64,000 nt of DNA, taken from Cytophagaceae bacterium. Its GTDB lineage: Bacteria; Bacteroidota; Bacteroidia; Cytophagales; Spirosomataceae. The notes under the pieces are model-generated. The model did not search any database and was not told the DNA's origin. It saw only the letters and a program-made list of their open reading frames with translations. Made by a program: the position numbers and the translations under genes. Below, piece by piece: positions 47,237-55,955 of this stretch (positions within the stretch are counted from its first letter, which is position 1; each line of letters starts with the position of its first letter). The stretch is from NCBI GenBank assembly GCA_027486845.1, contig JAIXOL010000024.1:62001-126000 (forward strand), in the 5' to 3' direction.

Positions 47237-49210
47237 TTATTTAACGATTAATGTCTTTCCAAAATATTGGTCATTGATTCGTAAACGCACCAAAAATATT
47301 CCACTTGAAAATTCATTCAATGAAATTTGTTTAGAATAATTACCAAATCTTAAAAATTCAATCGCTTCTGATTTAAGCCTTTTGCCTAATTTATCGAATA
47401 TTTCTACTTCGACTTCGGCTTGTTTTGATAATCCAAAACTCACAACTAATTGATTATCAGCAGGATTTGGATAAATATTCCAATTAACTAAATTCGCATC
47501 TTCTTCATTGCCTGTGATGGCTGATGTAACTTTGTTTTCGCTTACATCTTTCAATATTTTACTTTCTGGGTCAAAAATCACTTGCGAAATTGCTCCTTGC
47601 GGTTTTGAAAACGTAATTTCTTGGGTTGCTTTATCGATAAACACTGTTGTGAGACTTTCTGAACCATCGGCCATTACGATTTTTATATCAACTGGCATCG
47701 AAAATACAACTGGGTTTGTACCCGAAGACTGGGCAATGGTAATTTTCAATTCCTTTGATGTTTCGCTTGGATTATATGTATAGGTGTATTTTGGGTAGCC
47801 TTCGCCGTAGACCCATTCCTTAAAAAAGTAATCAAGCTTTAAACCTGTCGTTTCTTCTGCTACTTTCTGAAAATCTTCGGTGGTGGCAGCCGCATGAGCA
47901 ACACTCGAGGTAAGGTAATTTTGAAGAATCTTGTAAAATTTATCATCACCCACAATTCCTCGCAACATGTGCAGCACCATTGCCCCTTTGGAATAACTAC
48001 GATTATTACTAAAAATTTCGTCTTCGCTATTTATATTCTGCACATACAGCGTCCCGACGGCTCGTTTAGCACGGGTAGCATTACTTGAAATATTAGTTTG
48101 ATACCCACTTTTACCCCCCAAAGCTTCTGCATAAATAGCTTCTCCATAAGTAGCAAATCCTTCATTGAGCCAAATATTTTCCCAATTTTTACAAGTAATT
48201 TTATTGCCAAACCATTGATGAGCCAATTCGTGAGCAACTAAACCACCACCATAACTGCCCATCGAACTGCAAGTTTGATGTTCCATGCCGCCACTAAAAC
48301 CACATTGAGCGTGTCCATATTTTTCTTTGATAAATGGGTAAAGTCCAAATTTTTCCGAAAAAAGCTTGAGCATAAAAGGTGTTTGGTCAAGTTGATTTTT
48401 TACATTTGCCGTAAAAGATTCGGGATAAACAAAATGATTAATTGTCATTGAATCACGATCAGAATACTTAAAATAGTTTTTGTATTCAGTATAATTTGAA
48501 CAAGCAATCGAAATTAAATATTGAGCAATTGGATAACGATTTTTCCATTGATAAGTGCGTGTATTATCCTTATTATCAAGCACTTTAGTTAAAACACCAT
48601 TCGAAACTGATACGAAAGAAGCAGGCATTGTAATCCAAACATCAGATGAATCGGCTTTATCGGCAGGAGTATCTTTACATGGAAACCAATCGGGAGCACC
48701 GTAGGGTTCGCTCAAACTCCACACTACTGGTGAATTACTACTTCCGTGTGTTGCAAACGTAAAACTACCGAATGCTGATGAATTGGGTTTACCTTGGTAA
48801 AATACAATTACACTCAAAGCTTGACCTTGCGAATATGATTTATCGAAATTCAGATTTACCTTATTGGCATCTTGTACAAAAGTTATGCGTTTGTTATCTA
48901 ATTTGATAGAATCGACCTTGAGCGGACTACGCAAATCTAAAAAGCAATTCGATGAAGCCGATTTGAGTTTAAAACCAACCGTAACCTCTCCTTTTAGATA
49001 CTGGGACGTATACGAAATGTTCAAATTTAACTTATAGTAAGTCACATCAATTTTATCATCACCAGGGTACGCCACTCTTGCATTCCGTAAATCTCGAAAA
49101 CGCTTAAAAGCTGCTTGCTTTGACTCCGAACAAATACCTGCTCCGTTATCTTGAGCATAACAAGCAAAAGATAAAAGACTGATAAAAAGCACTTTAAGGA
49201 TATTTTTCAT
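47237..49210 (-). CDS. M1-family aminopeptidase with type IX secretion sorting domain
   Basis: A 657-residue zinc peptidase. The start at 49210 precedes a signal peptide that ends at FACYAQ; the longer frame has no sense. The M1 catalytic domain has GGMEHQ (the family GxMEN motif with His in place of Asn) and the zinc motif AHELAHQWFG, with Glu of the third ligand in WLNEGFATYGE 18 residues on. The last 75 residues are a Por/T9SS type A sorting domain (WNIYPNPADNQLVVSFG to KTLIVK), so the protein is secreted through the type IX system and probably attached to the surface. It releases N-terminal residues from peptides outside the cell. The TonB receptor gene ends 64 bases before it, so the two may be linked. 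Confidence 0.95.
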   Translation of the reverse strand: MKNILKVLFISLLSFACYAQDNGAGICSESKQAAFKRFRDLRNARVAYPGDDKIDVTYYKLNLNISYTSQYLKGEVTVGFKLKSASSNCFLDLRSPLKVDSIKLDNKRITFVQDANKVNLNFDKSYSQGQALSVIVFYQGKPNSSAFGSFTFATHGSSNSPVVWSLSEPYGAPDWFPCKDTPADKADSSDVWITMPASFVSVSNGVLTKVLDNKDNTRTYQWKNRYPIAQYLISIACSNYTEYKNYFKYSDRDSMTINHFVYPESFTANVKNQLDQTPFMLKLFSEKFGLYPFIKEKYGHAQCGFSGGMEHQTCSSMGSYGGGLVAHELAHQWFGNKITCKNWENIWLNEGFATYGEAIYAEALGGKSGYQTNISSNATRAKRAVGTLYVQNINSEDEIFSNNRSYSKGAMVLHMLRGIVGDDKFYKILQNYLTSSVAHAAATTEDFQKVAEETTGLKLDYFFKEWVYGEGYPKYTYTYNPSETSKELKITIAQSSGTNPVVFSMPVDIKIVMADGSESLTTVFIDKATQEITFSKPQGAISQVIFDPESKILKDVSENKVTSAITGNEEDANLVNWNIYPNPADNQLVVSFGLSKQAEVEVEIFDKLGKRLKSEAIEFLRFGNYSKQISLNEFSSGIFLVRLRINDQYFGKTLIVK

Positions 49211-49273
49211 GTTCTTATAACTCAAAATTTTTGTTGCTTTACTGTTCACTATTGCCATTTAATGGTGGACTAA

Positions 49274-51613
49274 TTAAAACTCCCATCTATAACTCAAAAT
49301 CGGAATCAAGCCCATTTGATATTGTCTAACGATTTTATTCTGCAAAATATCATAATAACTATACGAAACATTCTGATAATTGGCAATATTTTGAATATCA
49401 AGAGCTAAGGTACGAGAATATTTTTCCTTCGATTTTTTCAAATATATACGAAAATCTGGTCTAAAATAATCGGGTTGTTTTATTGTAAAAGCATCAGCAT
49501 TTCTATAAATCAAACGTTTATTATCAATCGATGCCTGCTCATTAACTTCTCTTTCGTAGAACCCGCCGAGCCAAATTACCCTTATGCTCGTTCCGAGGGT
49601 TCGGTTTTCACTTCTTTCCCACTCTTTTCCGAACGTTAGATTAAAAATATGCTTTCCATTAAAGCGACTATTCCGCTCTACGCCATCGTTATTTTTATAG
49701 GTCGCCTTATAAAGTGTAGCATTTGTAAGGGCATAAAAACCATTGATAAGATATTGCTGATAAGTCAATTCTAAACCATAATTACGGCCTGTTCCTGCAT
49801 TCTGTAGTGGCTCTGGCGTGAAATCTTCAACTAAATTAAGGGTTGAAAAAGTAGGATTCAATAAAGCAGCCGGCACATTAAATATTTGTTGGTAAAATAG
49901 CTCTGTTTTGAAATTAGCCCCCTTTTTTATTGAATACTTATGGCTCAAAACATAATGACGCGACTTCGTTAAATCAAGCCTTGCATTACCCAAAAACGCA
50001 CTATTTTGTGTAGCTAATGCAAAATATACTTCAGGTTGCTGCAACTGACTATGCAAGCCATAGGAAAAGCTAAGGGTCTGATTATTAGATAGTTGATACT
50101 GAAGCGAAAAACGTGGCTCAGCCGATTTAGTCTGATTGAATGTATAATTGAGATAATGCAAACCGATATTGGTTGAAAGTTTCGGAAGAATAGTCCAATG
50201 TAAATTTGCATAAGGTTGAATAATTAAACCCATGGCGGCACCGTTCGCTCTTTTATCTGCCGATCTTGAAAATAATTCATCGTATTGTTGGGTTACAAAA
50301 ATACCAACTTTCAGATTGGATTTGTCATTAAACTTATAACTCAAACTCGTCGTTATTGAAGTTTTTGCACGAGCCGAAGAGTCTGCTTGAATCAAAAACC
50401 GTTGAAAATTCACTTTACTCAATACATAACCTTCACGGGTATTTTTCAAGCTAGATGTAGCAAAAACCGTTCGCCAAAGCAGTTTCTTACCAATATTAAG
50501 GCCATGAGTAAGTCCAACAGCACCCATTTGGTTTTTAAAATATATATCAAATCCATCTTTTTGGACAATCCATTGCGAAGTATCTCTTGTTGCTTCAAAA
50601 ATGTTGCTGCTCAATCCCGCCATTCCGAAAAGCATAAATTTACCAGCTTTTTTTTTTTTTTTTTTAAGGTTAAACGCTAAATCTTGAAATCTAATGTCTT
50701 CTCCGCCAAATTTCACACCCATCGTTGCCAATAAGCCCGTAAATGAATAACGATAGTTGACAAGATAACTCGCCCCACGTTTCCCAATCGGGCCTTCTGC
50801 TGCCAAATCAATACCAATTAGGCCAGCTTGTGCCGTAAATTCATGTTTTTTATCATTTCCTTGACGCAAACGCATATCCATTACTCCCGAAAGAGCATTT
50901 CCATATTCGGCAGGAAAAGCTCCTGTCAAGAAATTCATGTTTCCCAATAATTGAGCCGACAATATGTTTACACCACCCGAATTTTGAGTAATTCGGTCGC
51001 TGAAAGTTCCTGCATTACTCAAATGGTTTGGGTTTACGATTTCTACACCTTCCAAACGCCACTGCATCCCGTTGGGAGAGTTTCCTCTGACAACCAAACC
51101 ATTTGCTTGATCGTTTGAATTCGCCACCCCTGCGTAGGCCGTTGCCAAACGTGCAGGGTCGAGGTAAGTGCCTGGATAACGAAAAATTTGTTCGGTTGAA
51201 ATATTCTGAATACTCGTAACTGCCCCCGAAAGATTAGCCGATGGAGCTCTCACAACAGCTTCGGCCAGTTGATTAGATGTTGTATGTAACCTTACTTCCA
51301 ACACCATTTCTTTGCCCGATTCAAGTAAAAGTTCGGATATAATTTGACTTTCGTAGCCAACAGAACTTACTTGTAGCTGATAACGACCAATAGGTGTTTG
51401 TCCAAACAAAAAACTACCATCGGTATCGGTTTGAGTACCTTTTTTTAAACTCAATAACGTAATTGAAGCTCCAATGACTGGTTGTTCACTCACAAAATCG
51501 ATTACTTTTCCACGGATAGTTTGAGAAGCCAATAGGGTATTTTTAGGTGATTGGGCAATCACGCCAAAGCATGTGCCTATCAAAATTATTACTATGATAA
51601 ATCCTCTATACAT
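49274..51613 (-). CDS. TonB-dependent receptor with carboxypeptidase-like N-domain
   Basis: A 779-residue outer-membrane receptor. After the signal peptide (to about residue 21) come a carboxypeptidase-regulatory-like domain (GKVIDFVSEQPVIGASI, to about 105), a plug domain (SGAVTSIQNISTEQIF, VVRGNSPNGMQWRLEGVEIVNP) and a beta-barrel with a C-terminal aromatic residue. It lacks a susD partner, so it probably takes up a siderophore, vitamin or peptide rather than glycan. A run of 18 A bases on its coding strand encodes Lys317-322 in the barrel; this is unusual and is listed separately. It lies upstream of the M1 peptidase on the same strand, which may fit peptide uptake. Confidence 0.92.
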   Translation of the reverse strand: MYRGFIIVIILIGTCFGVIAQSPKNTLLASQTIRGKVIDFVSEQPVIGASITLLSLKKGTQTDTDGSFLFGQTPIGRYQLQVSSVGYESQIISELLLESGKEMVLEVRLHTTSNQLAEAVVRAPSANLSGAVTSIQNISTEQIFRYPGTYLDPARLATAYAGVANSNDQANGLVVRGNSPNGMQWRLEGVEIVNPNHLSNAGTFSDRITQNSGGVNILSAQLLGNMNFLTGAFPAEYGNALSGVMDMRLRQGNDKKHEFTAQAGLIGIDLAAEGPIGKRGASYLVNYRYSFTGLLATMGVKFGGEDIRFQDLAFNLKKKKKKAGKFMLFGMAGLSSNIFEATRDTSQWIVQKDGFDIYFKNQMGAVGLTHGLNIGKKLLWRTVFATSSLKNTREGYVLSKVNFQRFLIQADSSARAKTSITTSLSYKFNDKSNLKVGIFVTQQYDELFSRSADKRANGAAMGLIIQPYANLHWTILPKLSTNIGLHYLNYTFNQTKSAEPRFSLQYQLSNNQTLSFSYGLHSQLQQPEVYFALATQNSAFLGNARLDLTKSRHYVLSHKYSIKKGANFKTELFYQQIFNVPAALLNPTFSTLNLVEDFTPEPLQNAGTGRNYGLELTYQQYLINGFYALTNATLYKATYKNNDGVERNSRFNGKHIFNLTFGKEWERSENRTLGTSIRVIWLGGFYEREVNEQASIDNKRLIYRNADAFTIKQPDYFRPDFRIYLKKSKEKYSRTLALDIQNIANYQNVSYSYYDILQNKIVRQYQMGLIPILSYRWEF
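50648..50665 (-). repeat. 18-base homopolymer inside a TonB receptor gene
   Basis: 18 T bases on the plus strand are an 18-A run in the coding strand, encoding six lysines in the barrel domain. The frame is intact in this sequence. Slippage here would switch the gene off, as in phase-variable genes. The basic residues would lie in a short loop or turn. Confidence 0.9.
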
Positions 51614-51689
51614 CAGTGTATTGATTAAGAAAAAACATATTTTACTACTAAAATCTAAACATTTAGGTACAACAAAGGTTTATTTGTAA

Positions 51690-52340
51690 ATGAATGCAGA
51701 TATGATACATAGTCAGTTCGAAACCAAATTTTATGAGCAATTGGATACTTTTCTCCAACTGCACGGATTTGGTTTTCTGCCTGATCAAAAGCAGTACCGC
51801 AAATCTACACAAAACGGATTTCAGAATATAATTTTTTCTATTTCAGAATCACAAAATGTATTTTGGGTTGAAGTGAATTTTGGCGTAAGGTTTGAATTTG
51901 TCGAGCAAATAGCCCAGCAATTCCTCAACAATAGTTTTGGTTATCGGCCAGCAGCCAATACCTTAGTGATAAGCATTGGTAAATTTTTGGAGAAAAAATA
52001 TTTTAGATTTAAGGTAAGTAACGAAGAAGATTTTGATAAAGTTACGCAGGAAATTAGAAGCTTTTTTGAGGAAAAAGGATTTGCGTTTTTGAAGACTGCC
52101 GACTCCTTAAATTTTATTGAAGAAACCATAAATGACTCACCAACGATACCTTGCCGATATTTGTATAATCAAATACATCGGTGTTTTAAAGGAATAGTTG
52201 CTGCAAAAATAAACGACAACTGCAATTTTGCAACGATTACGAATATCTATCGCCATTTTCTACTCAAAAATGGAACTGAAGAAGATTTGTTGAGCTACGA
52301 ACGACTCATCTCATTTTTGCATCATTATAATGCGAATTGA
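51690..52340 (+). CDS. Hypothetical protein, 216 residues
   Basis: I do not recognise a firm family. The first 120 residues look like a DUF4304-type domain (long helix at the front, then IIFSISESQNVFWVEVNFGVRF as paired strands). The second half is helical (YNQIHRCFKGIVAA and a final LISFLHHYNAN). No signal peptide or membrane segment, so cytoplasmic. It is a single gene divergent from the TonB receptor; a second ATG lies four codons in (MIHSQF). It looks conserved but its role is unknown. Confidence 0.65.
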   Translation: MNADMIHSQFETKFYEQLDTFLQLHGFGFLPDQKQYRKSTQNGFQNIIFSISESQNVFWVEVNFGVRFEFVEQIAQQFLNNSFGYRPAANTLVISIGKFLEKKYFRFKVSNEEDFDKVTQEIRSFFEEKGFAFLKTADSLNFIEETINDSPTIPCRYLYNQIHRCFKGIVAAKINDNCNFATITNIYRHFLLKNGTEEDLLSYERLISFLHHYNAN

Positions 52341-52449
52341 AAATTAATTCTAAAAATGAACCACAAAGTGGTTTAAAATGAGTAGCCGTAGGGTGTAACC
52401 TTCAAGTGAAAATTAGGGTATTTTAATTTTAAGGCACGAGGGAGGAAAG

Positions 52450-52496
52450 TTTCAAAAGCACAAAGTTACATTTATTTTGTCTTTGTGCCTTTGAAA
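52450..52496. terminator. Inverted repeat between convergent genes
   Basis: TTTCAAAAGCACAAAG pairs with CTTTGTGCCTTTGAAA except at one position, with a 15-base loop. It lies between the 216-residue gene and the outer-membrane protein gene and is a likely shared terminator. Confidence 0.6.
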
Positions 52497-52507
52497 TTAA
52501 TCTTCTT

Positions 52508-53287
52508 TTAAAACCGATACCCAAAATTAAATCCAAATCCACGTAGGTTTAAGTAATTTAACGGGCGTACATTATCAATCCTTACACCTTGATTATCAAC
52601 TACTAAACCTAAGTATTCTTCATTAATTTTAAACGTTGTAAGAATTTTATCTCTCAATCGAGTTCTGAAATCAACATCAAACCCTTCAAGATTTTGGTTC
52701 GATTCTCCGTGTACACTTACTCTACCAAAATGAGCTCCAATGATATAACAATCGAAGGTAAAACGATTGCCTAGACGAAACTGATGCCCGACCATCAAAC
52801 CCGCAGTAGTTGTTTTCAACTTAGTATCAACTGGTAGCTCTAACCGAACGGGAACACCTCTATAATCAGTATCTATAAATACTGGCAAATCACCTTTAAA
52901 ATTATTATATTTTGCAAAAACCGATAAATAAGTACCAATTGGAGCTTGTTTTTTGCCTAAGTAAAATCGTATCTCAGGTGTAAAATGAAAAAGTCCGATA
53001 GTTGCTGCTTCCTTTCTTACATTATCAAAACTTATATACTCTACTTTATCATCACCATAATTAATATATTTATCGAAGTATTGAACGTAAGGAATTCCTT
53101 TTTTCGGACGATAACCCGTACCCAAAGCTAATGAAAAACGCTTGCCAAAAACCGCTTCATATTGAACCGTAACAGCACCCAATGCAGCAGCAGAAAGATT
53201 TACTTTCAGTACTTTACGCTTTTCTTCTTGGGCAAAAGAATGAATTGATACAAGAACAAAAAAGAAAATTCTAAGGCTTTTTTTCAC
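52508..53287 (-). CDS. Outer-membrane beta-barrel protein (DUF3575-like), GTG start
   Basis: A 259-residue protein with signal peptide (to about residue 19, SFAQ). The mature part is strand-rich: alternating strands with aromatic residues, for example LGTGYRPK, FTPEIRFYLG, LMVGHQFRL, and a last strand ending LRGFGFNFGYRF, with the C-terminal Phe of outer-membrane barrels. The start codon is GTG on the minus strand, followed by AAA AAA AGC; no ATG nearby gives the full signal peptide. Single gene. Function unknown. Confidence 0.75.
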   Translation of the reverse strand: MKKSLRIFFFVLVSIHSFAQEEKRKVLKVNLSAAALGAVTVQYEAVFGKRFSLALGTGYRPKKGIPYVQYFDKYINYGDDKVEYISFDNVRKEAATIGLFHFTPEIRFYLGKKQAPIGTYLSVFAKYNNFKGDLPVFIDTDYRGVPVRLELPVDTKLKTTTAGLMVGHQFRLGNRFTFDCYIIGAHFGRVSVHGESNQNLEGFDVDFRTRLRDKILTTFKINEEYLGLVVDNQGVRIDNVRPLNYLNLRGFGFNFGYRF

Positions 53288-53350
53288 AATTTAGTATCTA
53301 TATAACAGTCGCATCGGCAAACTGTTGTTATTGAAATTACGTTTTTAAGA

Positions 53351-53369
53351 AACAGGTTGCAAACCTGTT
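53351..53369. repeat. Short palindromic hairpin, REP-like
   Basis: AACAGGTT-GCA-AACCTGTT forms an 8-bp stem with a three-base loop in the gap between two genes on the minus strand. I recall this type of AACAGGTT hairpin as a recurring intergenic sequence in Cytophagales, but cannot test that here. Confidence 0.45.
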
Positions 53370-53386
53370 CCACATTCTTAACGAAC

Positions 53387-54409
53387 TTAACCAACTTTTC
53401 TGATATTTTTCTCAAATTCAGTCAAATGCTCATCCGTAAAATCAAGGTGAGTTACAAATCTCACTAGGTGCTTTCCAAATACTACGCACCCGATATTTTG
53501 TTCTCGCATCTTTGCCACGAAATCGCTTGCCAAAATAGTCTCTGGCAATTCAAAAATCACAATATTAGTATCAATCGGATAAATATTTTTTACGAACGAA
53601 AGTCCTTCTAATACTTTACCGATTTGTTTAGCACGAGCGTGGTCTTCTCGCAAACGTTCGATATTATTTTCTAAAGCATAAATTCCGGCAGCAGCCAAAA
53701 ATCCTGCTTGTCGCCAGCCTCCGCCCATTACTTTACGAAAACGACGAGCCTTTTTGATAAAATCTTTGTTTCCTAAAAGTAAAGAACCAACAGGGCAACC
53801 CAAACCTTTCGATAAGCAAATTGAGATAGAATCGAATAGTTTCCCATAAATTTCTGGACTTTCATTGGTTTCTACTAAGGCATTAAATAACCTTGCTCCA
53901 TCAAGATGCAGTGGCAAATTCTTTTCCTCACAAACGACTTTAATTTGCTCAATATCAGATAGTTGATAATAGCACCCACCCCCCTTATTCATCGTATTTT
54001 CGAGCGAAACTAAACCGGTAGTTGGTTGATGAATATCGTCAGGATTATTGATTGCGTCACGCACTTGTTGAGCATTCAGTCGGCCTCTATCACCATCTAA
54101 AAGTTTCAAAGATGAAAAAGAATTCAAGGCAACTCCCCCACCCTCGTATAAATAAATGTGTGAATATTTATCGCAAATAACCTCGTTTCCAGGGTGAGTG
54201 TGCACACGAATCGCCAGCTGATTTGTCATTGTACCTGAAGGACAAAACAGTGCGGCTTCCATGCCAAACATCTCGGCAGTTTGAGCTTCCAAAGCCAAAA
54301 CCGTAGGGTCATCGCCAAAAACATCGTCACCAACTTCGGCCAAAAACATGGCTTCTTTCATGCCCTTGCTGGGCTTCGTAACAGTATCGCTTCGTAAATC
54401 AATAAACAT
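53387..54409 (-). CDS. ltaE: Low-specificity L-threonine aldolase
   Basis: A 340-residue PLP enzyme that splits threonine into glycine and acetaldehyde, or beta-hydroxy amino acids more generally. The start at 54409 begins MFIDLRSDTVTKPSKGM, the family N-terminus. The PLP Lys is in SICLSKGLGCPVGS, and LHLDGARLFNA and EVGDDVFGDDPTV are also conserved. Length is normal. Cytoplasmic. It is the last housekeeping gene before the repeat-rich accessory part. Confidence 0.93.
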   Translation of the reverse strand: MFIDLRSDTVTKPSKGMKEAMFLAEVGDDVFGDDPTVLALEAQTAEMFGMEAALFCPSGTMTNQLAIRVHTHPGNEVICDKYSHIYLYEGGGVALNSFSSLKLLDGDRGRLNAQQVRDAINNPDDIHQPTTGLVSLENTMNKGGGCYYQLSDIEQIKVVCEEKNLPLHLDGARLFNALVETNESPEIYGKLFDSISICLSKGLGCPVGSLLLGNKDFIKKARRFRKVMGGGWRQAGFLAAAGIYALENNIERLREDHARAKQIGKVLEGLSFVKNIYPIDTNIVIFELPETILASDFVAKMREQNIGCVVFGKHLVRFVTHLDFTDEHLTEFEKNIRKVG

Positions 54410-54485
54410 GGCTTGAGATAAAGGTAAATTTCTTTGCAAAAGTCTAAATTTTTAAGAAATTTTACGTTATAAATCTTGAAAATAG

Positions 54486-54552
54486 TTATTGGTTATTGGG
54501 GAATTGGTTACTGGGAAACTGGTTATTGGAAAAACCAATAACCAATTCTCAA
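54486..54552. repeat. AT-rich short-repeat block, left of the four-helix-bundle gene
   Basis: Copies of the unit TTATTGGTTA and its complement TAACCAATAA are packed here (GGTTATTGG, GGTTACTGG, CCAATAACC). The same unit and the same ends appear again on the other side of the four-helix-bundle gene. Confidence 0.75.
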
Positions 54553-54556
54553 AAAA

Positions 54557-54943
54557 TTATTCTTCATCTTTGGGCTTTTTAGCTCTTTTAAGATAATTGA
54601 TATAACCATTTAGCAATTTTCCGCAAGAATCTATCTTAGATTTAAAAGTCAATAGTTCTTGTTCAGAAATATATTTTTCATCAAAAGCAGTAATTAGATG
54701 TTCTAAAGTTTCAGTTAAAGAACCTCTTGAAGTTCGACAAAACTGAATATTTTCTTTGAAATAATATCTACCATAACCTTCAGCAATACAGGCAGTTACG
54801 CTTCTTGAGCTGCGAAGGATTTGGTCAGAAAGTTTAAATTTTTCCTCAATTGGAAAATTAGTTTTCACTAAATTTGAAATATTTATTCTAAGTTGACGAC
54901 ATTCTTTATAAACCTCTAAATCTGTAAAATTTAAATAATTCAT
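54557..54943 (-). CDS. Four-helix bundle protein (23S rRNA intervening-sequence type)
   Basis: A 128-residue helical protein of the S23 / PF05635 group. The front is NFTDLEVYKECRQLR; the core contains FKLSDQILRSSRSVTACIAEGYGRY, the family's RSS...IAEG signature, and the end is QELLTFKSKIDSCGKLLNGYINYLKR. These proteins form pentamers and were first found in intervening sequences of 23S rRNA; their function is unsettled. Here it is not in an rRNA gene but is bracketed by repeats. Start at the ATG at 54943. Confidence 0.85.
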   Translation of the reverse strand: MNYLNFTDLEVYKECRQLRINISNLVKTNFPIEEKFKLSDQILRSSRSVTACIAEGYGRYYFKENIQFCRTSRGSLTETLEHLITAFDEKYISEQELLTFKSKIDSCGKLLNGYINYLKRAKKPKDEE

Positions 54944-54955
54944 TTCTGGCAATTA

Positions 54956-55083
54956 GCTATTGGAAAACTGGTTATTGGAAAATTATAAGATTTTGCAAAT
55001 ATACAAATACCATCAAGTAACCAATAACCAATTCCCTAATAACCAATAACCAATTCTCCAATAACCAACCAGTAACCAACAAA
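54956..55083. repeat. AT-rich short-repeat block, right of the four-helix-bundle gene
   Basis: Holds GGTTATTGG copies, then the complement AACCAATAACC several times in inverted order to the left block (TAACCAATAACCAATTCTC at about 55044-55062 repeats a stretch at 54534-54551). The two blocks therefore bracket the gene with both direct and inverted repeats. Confidence 0.75.
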
Positions 55084-55086
55084 AAA

Positions 55087-55551
55087 ATGGCAATATTCAA
55101 CCTTACCGTAAACGGAAAAAAAACTAAAGTAGATGTCGAGCCTGATATGCCGCTACTTTGGGTTGTGCGTGACTTCGTGGGCCTAAAAGGCACAAAATTT
55201 GGCTGTGGAATAGCTCAGTGCGGTGCTTGTACAGTTCATGTGAATGGAGAGGCAACTCGTTCGTGCCAAATTCCAGTTTCTTCGCTTGCCAAAAACGCCA
55301 AAATTACAACCATCGAAGGAATTGGCGAAACGCAATTGCACGCTGTTCAACAAGCTTGGATTGAGGAGCAAGTTCCTCAATGTGGCTATTGCCAATCTGG
55401 ACAAATCATGTCGGCGGTGGCTTTATTGAAAACAACGCCCAATCCAACTGATGCAGATATTGACACTTATATGAGTGGAAATCTTTGTCGCTGTGGTACT
55501 TATGACCGTATTCGCAAAGGAATTCATCGTGCAGCAGAAAGTTTAAAATAA
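55087..55551 (+). CDS. 2Fe-2S subunit of a molybdenum hydroxylase (xanthine dehydrogenase / IorA family)
   Basis: A 154-residue electron-transfer subunit. The plant-type 2Fe-2S cluster is bound by the cysteines of [17 protein letters not shown] and the following RSC, and the second cluster by [11 protein letters not shown] and LCRCG in the helical C-terminal domain. These subunits pass electrons from the Mo site of aldehyde/isoquinoline oxidoreductase-type enzymes. The start ATG at 55087 sits just after the repeat block. The Mo subunit gene is 400 bases downstream. Confidence 0.93.
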   Translation: MAIFNLTVNGKKTKVDVEPDMPLLWVVRDFVGLKGTKFGCGIAQCGACTVHVNGEATRSCQIPVSSLAKNAKITTIEGIGETQLHAVQQAWIEEQVPQCGYCQSGQIMSAVALLKTTPNPTDADIDTYMSGNLCRCGTYDRIRKGIHRAAESLK

Positions 55552-55604
55552 GTCCACCGTCGATAGTCCGCAGTCAACAGATTCTTAACTTTTAGTCTAA
55601 GAAA

Positions 55605-55940
55605 ATGAGTAATATTCCCTTTATTACACAAATCATCAAAGTTGAGCCTTTCAAAATTACCAGTTTATGGAATATTGGCGAAGCGAGAGTCAATGATTTT
55701 GAAGACGAATTTAATGAGCCAAACAAGCATGAAGCTTTTTGTCAATTAGCTGACTATGACATTTTTAAATATGTTTCGATTGGTGATGTAGGCACTTTGC
55801 AGTGGGTAAATTTACCAATAACGATTACCTTCGCCCAAGAAAAAATGACATTGCCATTTGATTTAGACCCGATTGTTTTATACGAAAAAAGTCAACCCAT
55901 CTCTAAGTATCGTTTGGTGCAAACCAATGAACTTGTTTAA
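55605..55940 (+). CDS. DUF2442 domain protein
   Basis: A 111-residue protein with the DUF2442 pattern: a first strand pair (IIKVEPFKITSLWNIGEARVNDF), then a central LADYDIFKYVSIGDVGTLQWVNLPITI, and LPFDLDPIVLYEKS. The DUF2442 fold is small and is sometimes found near toxin-antitoxin genes. It lies between the two subunits of the molybdenum hydroxylase, 53 and 15 bases from them, and in the same direction, so it is probably cotranscribed. No catalytic residues are evident. Confidence 0.8.
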   Translation: MSNIPFITQIIKVEPFKITSLWNIGEARVNDFEDEFNEPNKHEAFCQLADYDIFKYVSIGDVGTLQWVNLPITITFAQEKMTLPFDLDPIVLYEKSQPISKYRLVQTNELV

Positions 55941-55955
55941 AATACTTAAAAAACT

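Noticed and set aside
54486-55083. CRISPR or tandem repeat array in the TTATTGGTTA blocks
   Set aside because: Units are short, degenerate and in both orientations with no unique spacers of constant size.
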